NCBI GenBank assembly: GCA_019022495.1
Contig: JAFEKR010000006.1
Location: 1,674,001 to 1,738,000, forward strand
DNA length: 64,000 bases
Source of the DNA: Epichloe hybrida
Lineage: Eukaryota; Ascomycota; Sordariomycetes; Hypocreales; Clavicipitaceae
Direction: 5' to 3'
Below are positions 33,075 to 45,312 of this stretch, piece after piece. Below the pieces are notes generated by a model. That model made no database searches. It was given only the letters and a program-made list of their open reading frames with translations, and had not been told where the DNA came from. Positions within the stretch are counted from its first letter, which is position 1; every line of letters begins with the position of its first letter. The position numbers and the translations under genes were made by a program.

Positions 33075-34337
33075 ATGCTCTCCAATCTCATCCCGGCCGT
33101 CGCCGTGGCGATCGCCGCCTCTTCCCTCGTTTCTGCGCAAACATCCACCGACTGCAACCCCCTTAAAAAAGGTGCCATCTCTTTCTTTCTCGACCCTTTT
33201 CATCGTCATCGTGTGTAGTTGTGTAACGAGTTGTACAGTTTGCTAACCGAAAAAAATTGAAAAATTGATCGGCCTTGATCTCCAGACTGCCCCCCTGACC
33301 CTGCTTTTGGCAAAAACAGTGCCACCTGCGACTTCACCAAGGGCCCATGCGATGTCTTCGAGGCCTTGGGCACGACTCCAGTCAAGTACGAGTCGCGAGG
33401 TGGCGTCTTCGAGATGAGCAAGGCCGGCCAGGCGCCGACCCTGCGCAGCCACGACTACATCTTCTTCGGCCGCGTCGAGGTCGAAATGCAGGCTGCTCCT
33501 GGCAAGGGCGTGATTTCCTGCCTCGTGCTCCAGTCGGACGACCTCGACGAGATCGACTTTGAGACGGTCGGCTCCGACACGAAGCAGATCCAGACCAACT
33601 ACTTCTACAAGGGCGACACCACCACCTACGACCGGGGCGCCTTCCACCCCGTCGACGACATCTTGACCATGCACACGTACGCTCTCGACTGGACCCCCGA
33701 CAAGCTCGAGTGGCTCATCGACGGCAAGGTGCAACGCACCGTCAGGCGCGCGGAAATCGGCGACTATAAATACCCTCAGGGCCCCATGCAGGTCAAGCTC
33801 GGCACCTGGGTCGCCGGGTACCAGGGCAACAGCCCGGGCACCATCAAGTGGGCGGGCGGCATCGCCGACTTCTCCAGCGGTCCCTCCTTTGCCATCTTCA
33901 AGACCATCAAGATCACCGACTACAGCGGCGGCTACGGCGCCACGAGCAAGGACGTCGAGGAGTACGTCTACGGCGACCGTTCTGGAAGCGCGTCCAGCAT
34001 CCATGTCAAGCTTGGCGACGGAAGCAGCGGGAACAGCGGGAACAGCGGGAACGCCACCAACGCTGCTACAAGCGAGGCGACTGTGGCGCAGTCCACCTCG
34101 GCAGCCACCTCCTCATCCACAACCGCACCCACAACCGCACCCACAACCGCACCCACGACCACTTTCATGCAGAACACCACCACCACCACCAACACCAACA
34201 CCACCGCTGGCACCGTGCCGACTTCCACTACTACCCCGCCGGTTTCTGGCGCCGCGGGCCGCAACGCCAAGGCTGTCGGCGCCGTCTTGGCTGCCGTTGT
34301 CGCTGCGTTCGCCCTCAAAACATGGCATTCCAGCTAG
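33075..34337 (+). CDS. GPI-anchored GH16 cell-wall transglycosylase (Crh/Utr2 family)
   Basis: Two exons, 33075-33171 and 33286-34337 (382 aa). A signal peptide (MLSNLIPAVAVAIAASSLVSA) is followed by a Cys-containing N-terminal segment. The GH16 domain spans about residues 50-250, with the catalytic motif DEIDFETVG in which the two Glu are nucleophile and acid/base. NYFYKGDTTTYDRG and GPMQVKLGTWVAG are typical Crh sequence. The C-terminal 110 residues are Ser/Thr-rich with NSG and TTAP tandem repeats, ending in a hydrophobic tail (AVGAVLAAVVAAFAL), as in GPI-anchored proteins. Crh enzymes transfer chitin chains onto beta-glucans in the wall. It is the only obviously intact enzyme in the accessory island, and its codon use is strongly GC-biased at third positions, unlike the decayed neighbours. 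Confidence 0.92.
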
Positions 34338-34810
34338 GTTTGAAGCTGGCGAGTTTGTTGCATTGCGTGTATTTCTTGGCCATGTGAAAAAGGCGATGAG
34401 CGTATATAGAGTGACGGAAGACAACATTTTCGGGGGCAAGAGACTGTCTTTTTATTCCAGGTAACCAATTAATTACATGTACGACTTGTCGCTGGTCTTC
34501 GAACGATTGATTCATCGTCTCCACCACACCACGCAGCGATAATAGTGGTCACTTGTGCCCGAGTGTCAGTGAAGCTTCGCTTCTTCCGAAGAAATCCCGG
34601 CCACATGCCCATCCATGTGATGCGGGGCTGTGTGGTGCGTTGCCCCACTCGCCATATTCGTGTGTTACAGGGGGGCATCTTCGACGTCTCTCTCTTTCGT
34701 GCATGAGTTAACCACTCAATTGGCTTTCTCTGATTAATTTTTCAAAACCTCTGTCTTGCCACGTCGCCTCTGTGTACTCCAATTATCTATCATGTTACAT
34801 TCAGCCTTCG
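34338..34810. other. Intergenic, no gene recognised
   Basis: It lies downstream of the CRH gene and upstream of a kinase remnant. No coding potential was recognised. Confidence 0.55.
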
Positions 34811-35290
34811 CCGTAGATGGTTTATTCAGCCGATCGAAGCTATCGTGTTCATCCGCAGTAAGGGGGTTATACATAGCGACCTAAGACCCGATAACTTCCT
34901 CGTATATGGCACGCTGCCTGTATCACTTGACTTGTGTCTATGCGACTTTGGCGGATCAACTTGCCAAGATCTCTGATTTTCTGGTGGAAAACTTCCCGAC
35001 TCTGGCTTTTATGACCCGAATGCTGTCTGGGAACCGACTAATGCCGGGGACATGTTCATCCTTAGGTCTGTCCTATTTACCATTATTACAGGTCGTTGGC
35101 CGTTTCGTGCGTCTACTGGCCAGTTTACTTCTATAGAGGAATTAGAGGAGTATGAGGCCGATGTAGATTTCCGCTTTGCGAATGGCATTTCCATGAAGTC
35201 AAGGCACTCTTCGGTGTATCGATCTCCGCACTGGTAGATCTTCGTGGTGTAGTATGGAATGCACATAATGTACTAAAGGAGGCTCCCTCG
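34811..35290 (+). pseudogene. Kinase-like pseudogene (C-terminal lobe)
   Basis: The frame reads WFIQPIEAIVFIRSKGVIHS, then DLRPDNFLVYG, LCLCDFGGSTCQDL, a TGA stop, FSGGKLPDSGFYDPNA, GDMFILRSVLFTIITGRWPF and FTSIEELEEYEADVD. After a frameshift it continues as VKALFGVSIS. The catalytic HSDLRPDN and DFGGS motifs match a group of small, divergent fungal protein-kinase-like genes. The N-terminal lobe is missing or unrecognisable, and the stop plus the frameshift rule out a normal product. It is not a copy of the SRPK-like kinase 4 kb upstream, which has different motifs. Confidence 0.75.
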
Positions 35291-38200
35291 CAAGTTGACG
35301 ATGAGTCTATTTAGCGAATGAAAAATTCCGCCGGCCAAAGAGACATACATTAATCACAGTTTCTTAGCTGCACTTGAAGAGATGAATTGACTTGCATGAG
35401 CCATTCTCGCGCGAATGGTGGTTTTTGATTCATGTACTATCGAGTGACTACGTAAGGCTTCATGTGAATCTCTACATTTATCTGTAATAAGGGTGTTTAA
35501 TTGGCGCCACTTGGGTCACAACGAATTGTATCATTGCCTCTTCAGCGGCCAGTTCGAAGGATTGCCTCCTTGGCCAACGCAAGCTAAAAGCTATTAAATT
35601 TTGAGTGACGAATTTCTGCGTGCTCTTCTAATGGATGCTTACGGTAGCAATGTCTTAGATTCTTAAAATAGCTGAATACATTCAATTAAGATATTATTAG
35701 AGGTGCTGTTTGAGATTTAGTTAGGTGTAGGTGGGGATGCGTGTATATTGCTTTGTAGTAGTGTTGTTCTAAAATATTAGATTGGAGTGAAAATGACAAC
35801 TCAATTCTTCATACTCAATGACGTTACCAGCTCTCTATGTAGAAACCGCCGACAGGAGTTGGCTGCTTGGATATAAAGATGGGATCATACATGTAATTAG
35901 CGAGCAGCACTTTAAAGTCTCAGTTGCCCTAATCCACATGAACCCTCCTTAGAATGATAAGCAATAGGAGAAACCACAATTATAATGGTATAGTACATCT
36001 CTGTGACCTTTTTTCTGACCTTGTTCAAAACTGACTTGTTTGATGTGAAGCCTTTTGTGTTTCCCCTTGAACGAGAAGAAACAAGGCTGTTCTTTGAACT
36101 CGATTGAGATCAAACTAACACCGTCTGTGCTTTCTGCCATAGCGCCAGCGAGACTTGTCACTCACTGCTGCTTTATTAGCACTTAGGCTAGAATGGTAGA
36201 AGGAAACGAAACATTGGCAACCAGGCTTTCGAACAACATTTTTCGTCGTCAGCTATGTGATGGCTTCCAGAGGATTCGCTTGGCTTCATGTACACTAGTG
36301 TAGTACTGGGCCATCGTCAGGTAAGAGCTTTTGAAGAGTACAGCTTATTGGCGCACGCAAAGTGGGCTATCGATCGCTAAAGCCTGAGCTCGCTCACTCA
36401 CTTGGATATCTTGAGATACTTCATCATTGTACGGCAGAGTGGGAGACACACCAGCAACTTCGTACACCCATGGCCTCAAAGGACGTGGGGATGTTCGGAC
36501 CAGAACGTATGTTACTGTCTACCATATATATTTCTACATGAAGAGCCCCTATATGCAACGGTGAATACGCACCCCTAGCAGTTATAAGCGATTCTTTGGA
36601 TAGGTATTCTTTACGTCTCCATTTCCCTGTGCTGTTTTCCCCTCTTGCCCTTGGTTCTTGAGCTTGCGATTCGTCACTTCTTTGGGAGGTTTCGATGAAT
36701 TTTCCTGGCTTGTAGCTTATTAGTCCGAGACGCCATCATTGTGTATGCTTGCAACGAAATACTACAACAGGACGAACCTGGGCTCATGAGACGACTGAGA
36801 TGCTGCCACCGCTTTGAATTGTCCCTCTTCGCCACTTTTGCCGCCCTTGGAATGAACCATTCTCTGCGAAAGCTTTGGCGACGTGATTCGATTGGTGCGT
36901 GTTCTCGAGATGGCAAACGCACTTTGTAAATACTTGAGCTTTGGTGTTATGGCCATCACGTTGTTCACGCAGTTTTCCTCTCTTCCTCTCGACAGATGGA
37001 TGGATTGACTTGGTAGCGAGGAGATGAGATGGGAATGATATCCTTCCAACAGTGCGACAAAAAAACATCAGTTGAGGGGATTGGAACCCAATTTCGTCAC
37101 CTTGTCGTCATTAAAAAAAAAAAGTACTTGGTGTCTTTCTCCCTCCCTCTCCTTTGAACCCGGTTTATGCATCGTGGTTGCTGGCGACCCATATTTTGAA
37201 GCCATCATCGATTTTGAAGCTCCAAGGGGTCAATGGGGGTCAAGCCAGCAATGACGGACGGGGTCGCCACATGTGACCAGCACTGGCAGCATTCAATGAG
37301 AGCGTCAGCTACTGTTCAGGTGTTCTGTAAAACTGACCGACGGCGGGGTCGGCACACCCTTTTTTCGGCCGGAAGTTTTCATCTGATATGAGTCTACGGT
37401 GGTCAAAGACGAGGCACTCGCTCTTCATTCTGCTGCCTTCATTGTGTGCGTGTGAGTTGGAGTCAGACGGCGGCATCATCCTCGACGTCGCCCGGCAACT
37501 TGACAAATTACGCTGAATATATCCGCTCATGGTACATTGCGCTATCTGTTTATCATGATTTTCAGAATTGAAACAAGTACAGTAGCGGAACCTTGACTTT
37601 GATGTACATAGTCTTTACTCACTACTCGGCCGCTGGCTTGGTCTTCTCGACCTCGGCTACACACTGCCTGCATGTACGGAGGACTTTTTGACAAAAAGAA
37701 AACAACATTGGAATGTTCTGGAAATGTCACACTTCGTGTACCAAAGGCACGTGACTCAGTCAAGCGCTGTAAGCGCTGGCTAAAACCCGGCGACTCCCAC
37801 ACAACGAACATGCAAGCAATTGACCAAAGCCAGTGAGAAGATCTGGTATCAATTAACTTGAGCCCGTGATGGCAATGTGATGAATTGGGTTTCGCAGGCC
37901 CTGTCAGCTCTCGTGCTTCTCGGACCTGCGATTGGCCTGTGCCACAACCCCGACTCCCCACGAGCTGCGAACTTGGCATCCCCTATCTCCAGAATGAGTA
38001 GTCAACATTCAGAAAATGGGTGAAGAGTCCGGAGTAGACGGACGACTCGATGGATCGGTCGGGCACCAGCCGTTGGGGGGGGCGCTAGATGCGCTGCAAA
38101 GCGAAAGGGATCCTTGAAAGGGATCCGGAAGACTGCAGTCCGTAGACTGTTGAAACTGTGGACTGTAATCCGTAGACTGATTAGAATGTAGGTAGACTCG

Positions 38201-39087
38201 ACGGGATAAATGGATGGATAATTATCCACTATCCAATCCATCGTCCATGTCGCAATTTTTTTTTAATTTTTTTTAATTTTTTTTTACACACATGTAATGT
38301 ACGTACTCTTGAGAATTCTAGAACGGAGAGCCAGACAAACGCCATTGACTCCACTCCACTCCACCCACAAGTCCAGCCCAAGTCCCGCCCAGTCCCGCCC
38401 AGCCCAGCCAAGCCAAGCCCTGCCGTCCGCTAAATTCGACCTTTACGTTGCTGCTGCTGGGGGCCGATGGTCCTGCAGAACTCCCTCACTGTTCAACCTG
38501 GCCAACGGACGACGTTTGCCAGGACCACGGCCGAAGGAAAGGAAATCTACCAACTGCCATCCAACGTCGAACCACGGCGCCTCCCTCACCCGGCACTCCC
38601 CCGGCACTCCCCCGGCACGTCTGCTCCGCGCGAGGAGGCAGAGTCTCGACTCTCCTGCGCTCTTTGAGCCACCGCCTCGCTCGAATTTGCCCTTTGGCGT
38701 CCCCCGCCCATCCAACCCATCTCACCCGCACGCAGGGGAGGACCATACATACGGACTTCAGTGGGAAAAGTGAGAGCCCCGAAGGCAAAGGATAAAAGGG
38801 TAAAAAGGGAGCTGCCGACACCGAGTCCCTGGCCGTCCCCAGCATACTTGGCAATTTTGCCTCGCGATTCACTGCTGGCCGTTCCCAACGGCTTCGCACG
38901 GTAAGGTACATGTAAGCCTTGTCCTGTTCCTGCATCGGGCCGCACGAGCCCTTCTCCTCACCAACACCTCAGTTGGCGGGTGCGGCTTCTCGGCATGAGA
39001 ACTTTTCATTTGCGCAGTGGCCAGGTGATTCTAACATCAAGCCATCTTTGCCCTCGACAAGAGAAGATTTAGTCTCCAACTTTCATC
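35291..39087. other. Gene-poor, partly AT-rich region
   Basis: The longest gene-free stretch in the window, about 3.8 kb. The first 1.3 kb is markedly AT-rich with scattered stops in all frames, as expected of decayed DNA. Further right are poly-T/A runs (38255-38283), two copies of an ATCCGTAGACTG-type sequence near 38140-38180, and a Pro-rich frame near 38400-38800 that I cannot assign. The final part is presumably the promoter and leader of the Rho exchange factor. Confidence 0.5.
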
Positions 39088-42000
39088 ATGGCGGATTACC
39101 GCTATGATCCTCGAGCTCAGCAACGGCCGCCGCCCCCTCGCAGTTATCCCGAACAGAACAATTTCCAGCGAGATGCCGCCTTCTCCAACATCTTCGGCGC
39201 TGCACCTCCTCCGGGACGATCTCAAACCATGACGTCGTCATCTACCGTCCCCTCGATGATGGATCAGGGTCGGACCCCATCCATGTCGTCGACAACCTCG
39301 GGCATGCAGCGTCAACCTCCGCCGCGGCCGCAACAAGGCTTCTACGGCGAACGAGACCCTACAGCACAGAGAGCTCGACATCATGAGCCCAGCATGGGAG
39401 GCGGATACCACCCGGGGCAGCGGTCCACGTCGGGAGGACAACAAGTTCCTTCCCCTCAAGCCCAGTACATGCAGCAAAACCAGCCGAGACGAGCGTATCC
39501 AGGCCCTGGCGGACCTCTGCCTCCTCGAATGGAGTCCCGAGGACCTCCGCCTCAGGCCGCGGGAGCACGGTATGGCCCTCAGGCCAGCTATCAAGGCGGT
39601 GGTGGCCCGAGACCCGCTCTCAACAGCGATCCTTATCGTTCCCAGTCCCTGGCTTCTGCTCCCCGTCAACCAATATACCACCCGTCATCCAGCTCACACC
39701 AACAGTCACCAGCGAACCAGTTTCGTCAAGCCGCCTATTCGAACCAAAGTTCCGCGAGGACGACGGCCCAGGGAAGAGTCGTCCCTGAACGTCACCACGA
39801 GGACCGCTCCATGTCAATGACCGGCTCTTACTACCCCATGGCAAATGATGCCCATCAGACAATGAGTGGCCGAGTCATCCCCAACCGGCGAGCCCCCAAT
39901 GATGCGTCCATGTTCAACGGCCTCCCGCTCAACGGAGGCTATCAGACTGCCCCCGGAACCCAGACTCGCACCGCTAGCATGGTATCGTCGTCTACTGGTC
40001 TTCCCGAGCATAGTAGAACAATGTCGATGGCTTCGACCACTGCCTCCACAACAGGGCCCCTGGAGTCTGACGCGCCCATGCCGGGCGGGAGACCGTCTAG
40101 AAGCAAGTCCGTCGAGAGCGAACGACCGCACACGGCGACCAAGATCCGACCACCGCTCGTCTATCCTGCGCTTCTGTCGAGGGTTGCCGAATGCTTCCGC
40201 AGAAAGATCATCACTGGAGATCGAACCAAGAACGAGCTCACGTACAAGAACGCCTTCAGTGGCTCAGAGGCTGTGGATGTCCTTTCGTACATCATTAGAA
40301 CGACTGACCGGAATCTTGCCTTGCTTCTCGGTCGAGCCCTAGATGCCCAGAAGTTCTTCCACGACGTCACCTACGAGCACAGATTGAGAGACTCGCAAGC
40401 CGAAATGTACCAATTCAGAGAAAGCTTGATGGAGGAACCTGAGGAAAAGCCCCCCGTGGACGGAGTTTTCGTGTTGCTGTCCGAGTGCTACTCGCCGACT
40501 TGCACGAGAGATCAGCTTTGTTACTCAATTGCCTGTCCCCGACGTTTAGAGCAGGTTTCCAGGCTCAATTTGAAGATCAATCCCGGCCTGCGGAAAGACG
40601 ACGCCACCAATGTCAACGACGACGAAGTTGACCAGACGGACGAACAGAAACTTTGGATCAATTCCGTTCCCAAAGAGGTTGCCGATGCGGTCGACGAGCG
40701 CGAGAAGAAGCGCCAGGAGGTCATTTCCGAAATCTGCTACACTGAGAGAGACTTTGTCAAGGATCTTGAATATCTGCGCGACTTCTGGATCCTGCCACTG
40801 CGTACCAAGGCCTCGCCCATCCCGGTGCAACGTCGTGACAAGGTTGTTAAGAACATATTTAGTAACATTGTTGATCACCCGAGCATCCACACTGTCAGCT
40901 CCCGATTCGCCCTTTCGCTTACCACTCGACAACAAAAAGACCCCATTGTGCACAACGTTGGTGACATCTTTCTCGAGTTTGCGCCCCAATTCGAGCCATT
41001 CATATGGTATGGTTCCAGACAGTTGGAGGGCAAATTCGAGTTCGAGAATGAACGATCGGTCAATTCGCAATTCGCCAAATTCGTCGACGAGATTGAGCGA
41101 CGCAAGGAATCGAGAAAGCTGGAGCTGAACGGCTATCTCACCAAGCCAACTACCCGTCTGGCTCGATATCCGTTGCTTCTGGAGAATGTGCTGAAGTACA
41201 CGGAGGACGGCAATGCAGACAAGGAGGACATCCCCAAGGTTCTGACTATGATTCGTGACCTTCTCGGAAGAGTCAACGCCGAGTCTGGAAAGGCAGAAAA
41301 CAGGTTCAACTTGCGGCGACTCCACGAACAATTGCGATTCCGACCCAACGAAAGAGTTGACCTGAGACTCACCGAGGACGGACGGGAGCTGGTATTCAAG
41401 AGCCAGTTCAAGAAGTCTCCGACAGATCCGGCGGAAATCACGGCATTCCTGTTTGATCACGCAGTCCTCTTGGTTCGCATCAAGCAGAATGGCAAGAGCG
41501 AGGAGATCAAGGCGTACCGCCGGCCCATTCCCTTGGAACTGCTCGCCATCCGCGAAATGGATGAGGTTATTCCCGCACGGAGCATCAAGCGTTCTTCGTC
41601 CAGTCTGATACCATCGATAAGGACCAACATCGCCGATACCAAGAAGGGTGAAGGATGGCCCATCACATTCCGCCATCTGGGCAAGGCGGGCTATGAGTTG
41701 GCACTTTATGCTTCTAACCAGGCCGCCCGGAAAAAATGGCTGGAGTTTATTGACAATGCCCAGCAGCGCCTTCGTGCTCGTGCAGACTTTTTCAACACCA
41801 CCATCATCTCGAGCAACTTCTTCGTGGGTACCAACCAGATCAATTGTGTTTCACCGTTTGGTATGTCTGTTCATTCTTGACAAAAATCCGTGATGCCTAA
41901 TTTTGTTTCTCTTTTCTTTTTTTTTTAATTGGAAAAGGATGAAGCTAATGACAATGTCCAGATGGTGGGCGAAAACTTTTGTATGGCACAGATAACGGCA

Positions 42001-43018
42001 TCTATCTGTCTGATCGCAAGAACAAGGAGCAGATTCCGAGAAGGGTGCTGGAGACTCCCAATGTGACACAGATTGACATTTTGGAGGAGTACCAGTTACT
42101 GTTGGTCCTGTCCAACAAGACTCTGCAGTCTTATTCTGTGACGGCACTGAATTCCGACGAACCTGCCACGGCCAAGAGACCGAAGAAGATTCAGAACCAC
42201 TGCAGCTTCTTCAAGACGGGTATTTGCCTGGGCAGGCATCTGGTGTGCTGCGTCAAGTCATCCGCATTGTCAACCACAATCAAGGTCTTTGAACCCAATG
42301 ACGCCATGACCAAGGGCAAAAAACAAAAGGGCCTTGGCAAGTTCATGGCAGGCGGGCATGATGAGCTGAAGCCGTTCAAGGAGTTCTATATCCCTACTGA
42401 ATCATCTTCGGTTCACTTTCTCAAGTCAAAACTTTGCGTGGCATGCGCTCGAGGCTTCGAGGTTGTGTCACTCGAGACCTTGGAAACGCAATCACTTCTT
42501 GACCAGGCCGATACATCCCTGGACTTTGTCGCTCGCAAGGAAAACGTCAGGCCAATCCACATCGAACGCCTCAACGGCGAATTCTTGCTCAACTACTCTG
42601 AGTTTTCGTTCTTTGTTAACCGCAACGGTTGGCGAGCTCGACCGGAATGGCGTATCGACTGGGAGGGGGCGCCTCAGAGCTTTGCTCTCAGCTACCCTTG
42701 GATCCTTGCGTTTGAGCCCAATTTTATCGAGTTGCGCAACATTGAGAACGGGGCTGTACACATTGTACCTCACAAGAATATTCGCATGCTTCACAGTAGC
42801 ACACATGAGGCATGGCTTCCCCTCTCCTTCCCTCTCCCCCGCTGAAATTATGATCATTTCAATCGTATGAACATTACTAACGTCAATTCCAGATATTGTT
42901 CGCTTATGAAGACGAGCGGGGAGAGGATGTCGTCGAAGCCATTGACTTTTGGAAGAATGACCGACGATCCCAGATCCTCGGTGGGCCGTCCTCGCCGCAT
43001 CTAGGAGGCAACCCATGA
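39088..43018 (+). CDS. ROM2: Rho1 guanine-nucleotide exchange factor, Rom2-like
   Basis: Three exons: 39088-41860, 41962-42809, 42893-43018 (1248 aa). The second intron begins with GC (GAG|GCATGG) and ends with TACTAACGTC...CCAG; it is the only arrangement that joins SSTHE to ILFAYEDE. The domain order is a Pro/Gln/Ser-rich N terminus (1-350), DEP (about 353-447), RhoGEF/DH (about 540-730, starting RQEVISEICYTERDFVKDLE), PH (about 740-900) and CNH (about 925-1235). In yeast, Rom1/Rom2 activate Rho1 downstream of cell-wall stress sensors, driving glucan synthesis and the cell-wall integrity MAP kinase cascade. The ATG context is CATCATGG. The last residues (LGGPSSPHLGGNP) complete the protein. 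Confidence 0.94.
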
Positions 43019-44032
43019 GACCCGACTCCAGAGACGGTAATGACGAGCAAAACAGCGTGCCTCGTAGTCTCGAGTCGAACAACGCTGACTGGGGGCGGAG
43101 TCATTTCTAGCGCTTCCTGTAGGGATGGAGTCTTGTTGTACAGCTTGCACTTTCGAGGAGCCGGCTAATTAATACCACAGGCCCTCGTTTTCTGAATGCC
43201 GCCGGCAGCCTTGTTTACATTGCTTTCTCCCATTTCTCGTTCTCCTTTTTTTTTTTCTCCTCTCTATTTTTTTTTCCCGTTTTGATTGATATTTTATTTC
43301 GGAATCGGGAAGGGGGGAACGAAGCTTGTTCTGCAGCGTTCTATGATTTCCTTTTTGTAGTTTATACTTTCCCGCGGAACTTTTGCTGGGCATACAAGTT
43401 TTCGTGGGCATGTTAAGAGCTGCGAGGCACAACGAAGAACAAAGCTGGTCCACGACAATCACCACCACGCACACTTCCTCTACGGCGCTGCGTATGTGTT
43501 TGACTCTCGGGTGCGCACGAGCAAGCCGTGGAAATTTCTGCAAGACAGTAGCAGCCGATTTTGCTGACCTCGCCCAGCTGGTGGTCCTTGGTCCTTGGTA
43601 GACCCCATTCTCCATTCTCTCTCTACGGTGTTTCTTCTTCCAAGCCAGGGAAGACTCGAGCCGAGGAAAGGCATGGACGGAGACGGCAAATGTTGTTGAG
43701 TCCGTAATGAGGGGGCTATACGGGAAGGACAAAGAGGGAAGAGCAGATGATTTGACACGGCGGGCGGGAGAAGGGGAGAGGGGAGAGGGGAGAGGGGAGA
43801 TGAAGGACGCTCGGCAGAAAAAGAGTAAGACAATTCAAGAGGAAGGGCTCGAAGCCAAGAGTCGTTTTCGTTGGCAGCATCCAGGCACACAGTGATTATC
43901 ATATCGGTCTCCAGCCGTGCGCCATAGTAAAGTAAAGTAGGCGGTGATGCCATGAAACAAAGCCCATTCATTCATCCGTTCGTTCGTTCGTTCCTGACAT
44001 CTTACATGTTCACGCGTACGTACACACACGGA
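43019..44032. other. Convergent intergenic region with purine repeats
   Basis: Between the ROM2 and RecA-like gene ends. It contains a GGGGAGA tandem repeat at about 43776-43800 and poly-T tracts near 43240-43275. No gene was recognised. Confidence 0.6.
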
Positions 44033-45312
44033 TTACATGGCACAGCGTATTCTCCCCGAGACCACGTCCACAGCCGTCCACCTCTGCTCTCTACTCGGCC
44101 GCGGGCCCCTCTTGCCCTGCCACAGCCCCATCTCATCCATCAACACCTCCACGACCGTCACGAACCTCGCCCGTGTGCTTCCGTCCCCGTCCCCGTCCCC
44201 GTCCCCGTCCCGCTCACCAGCCGCAACGCCCATCTCGGCGTCGTCCCTCGTCCTCGCCACCCGCGAACAAAGCAGATGCAGGTCAAGTAGCTGCGTGAAG
44301 ACGAGCCCGAACGAGGGCTTCTTGGCCCGTCGAAGCGCACCCGACGACGCCTTGTACCCCGGTATGTGAAGCGGCGGGGGATTGAAAATACTTTGCAGAG
44401 AGCGGTCGAGGGGGGGGGGGCGCCCCCCTTTCTTGCCGTGCCTCTTCTGCTGCTGCTGCTGCTCCTGCGCGACCGCGACCGAGTTGAGTATCACCACGAG
44501 CGGGTGGGAGGCGAGGCTGCGCGACAGATGGCGCAGGTGGGCGCCGAGGAGAGCGAGCGCCCCGTGGGCTGCTTCCCTCGCGCGCTGGGTGAAGAGCGCG
44601 GCGAGCAGTGCCGAGAAGTGCGTGATGAGGATGATGGAAGGGGGAGGGGGAGGGGGAGGGGAGGAGGACCCCGACCCCGGTTCCTCCTCCTCCTCCCCGC
44701 CGCCGCCGCCGTCGTCGTCGTCGTCCAGATCAGAGAGCACCTCCCACAGCCCGTCCATGTCAAAGACGCACGAGAGCATCACCCTGTCCAGGCACGCCTT
44801 TACGTCCCCGGCCGGCATCTGGGCTCCCAGGCTGTCGCGCAGTGATCTCAGCGCCTCGGCTGCTGGTCTCGGCGTGACGAGGAGAGCTTTCCCAGACGGA
44901 CTGTTGAGCAGTTCCCGCGAGAGAACCTGTAGACCCAGCTGGCGAGAGAGGGGGGGGGAGGGGGGGAGGGAGGTGGTGAACCTGGTCAGCAGTAGTACTT
45001 ACTAAACTAGGTATGCATATGTATGTACGGAATACGGACGTAGGGATTGGAGAGAAGAGGAAAGAAAATAATCATCAAAAAACCTACTGCCAAACCCATG
45101 CCATCATCCTCGGCACTCACACCCACCACGGACCCTCGTTCAAACCCGCCGCTCAGCAGGACATGGTCGTCCAGCTCGCCGCAGCCGGACCTACACGGGC
45201 CTAGCTGGCGCACAGCATTCCTCCTCTCTACTTCCCGTGCAGCAAGAACGGATGCCGGGAGGGGCGAGAGCGGGAAATGGGTGCTTGTCTGGGAAGAGGC
45301 CGATGCGTCCAT
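44033..45312 (-). CDS. RecA/Rad51-like fold protein with degenerate Walker A
   Basis: Two exons, 45312-45088 and 44938-44033 (376 aa). The 149-nt intron joins GMGLA to LGLQVLSRELL. The N-terminal part has the Rad51-type layout: GCGELDDHVLLSGGFERGSV then VGVSAEDDGMG, matching the TGCxELDxLLGGGIETGxITEIxGE pattern of RecA-family proteins. The P-loop Gly-Lys-Thr is absent, so nucleotide binding is doubtful. Two later hydrophobic strands (SIILITHFSALL and HPLVVILNSVA) fit core beta-strands of the fold. The C-terminal region has PSFGLVFTQLLDLHLLCSRV and ends in REQRWTAVDVVSGRI, which I recall from uncharacterised fungal proteins. Acidic/Gly and Gly-Asp repeats from simple-sequence DNA interrupt it. 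A Rad51-paralogue role in recombination is an inference from the fold. Confidence 0.75.

Noticed and set aside
33243..34004. 253-codon minus-strand frame opposite the Crh gene
   Set aside because: A shadow frame produced by strong GC3 codon bias of the GH16 gene.
38297..38773. Pro-rich plus-strand frame upstream of ROM2
   Set aside because: It is low in complexity, with several overlapping frames of similar length. It is more likely leader or promoter DNA of ROM2.
40546..41676. 376-codon minus-strand frame opposite ROM2
   Set aside because: It is antisense to the DH and PH domains of ROM2 and has no independent support.
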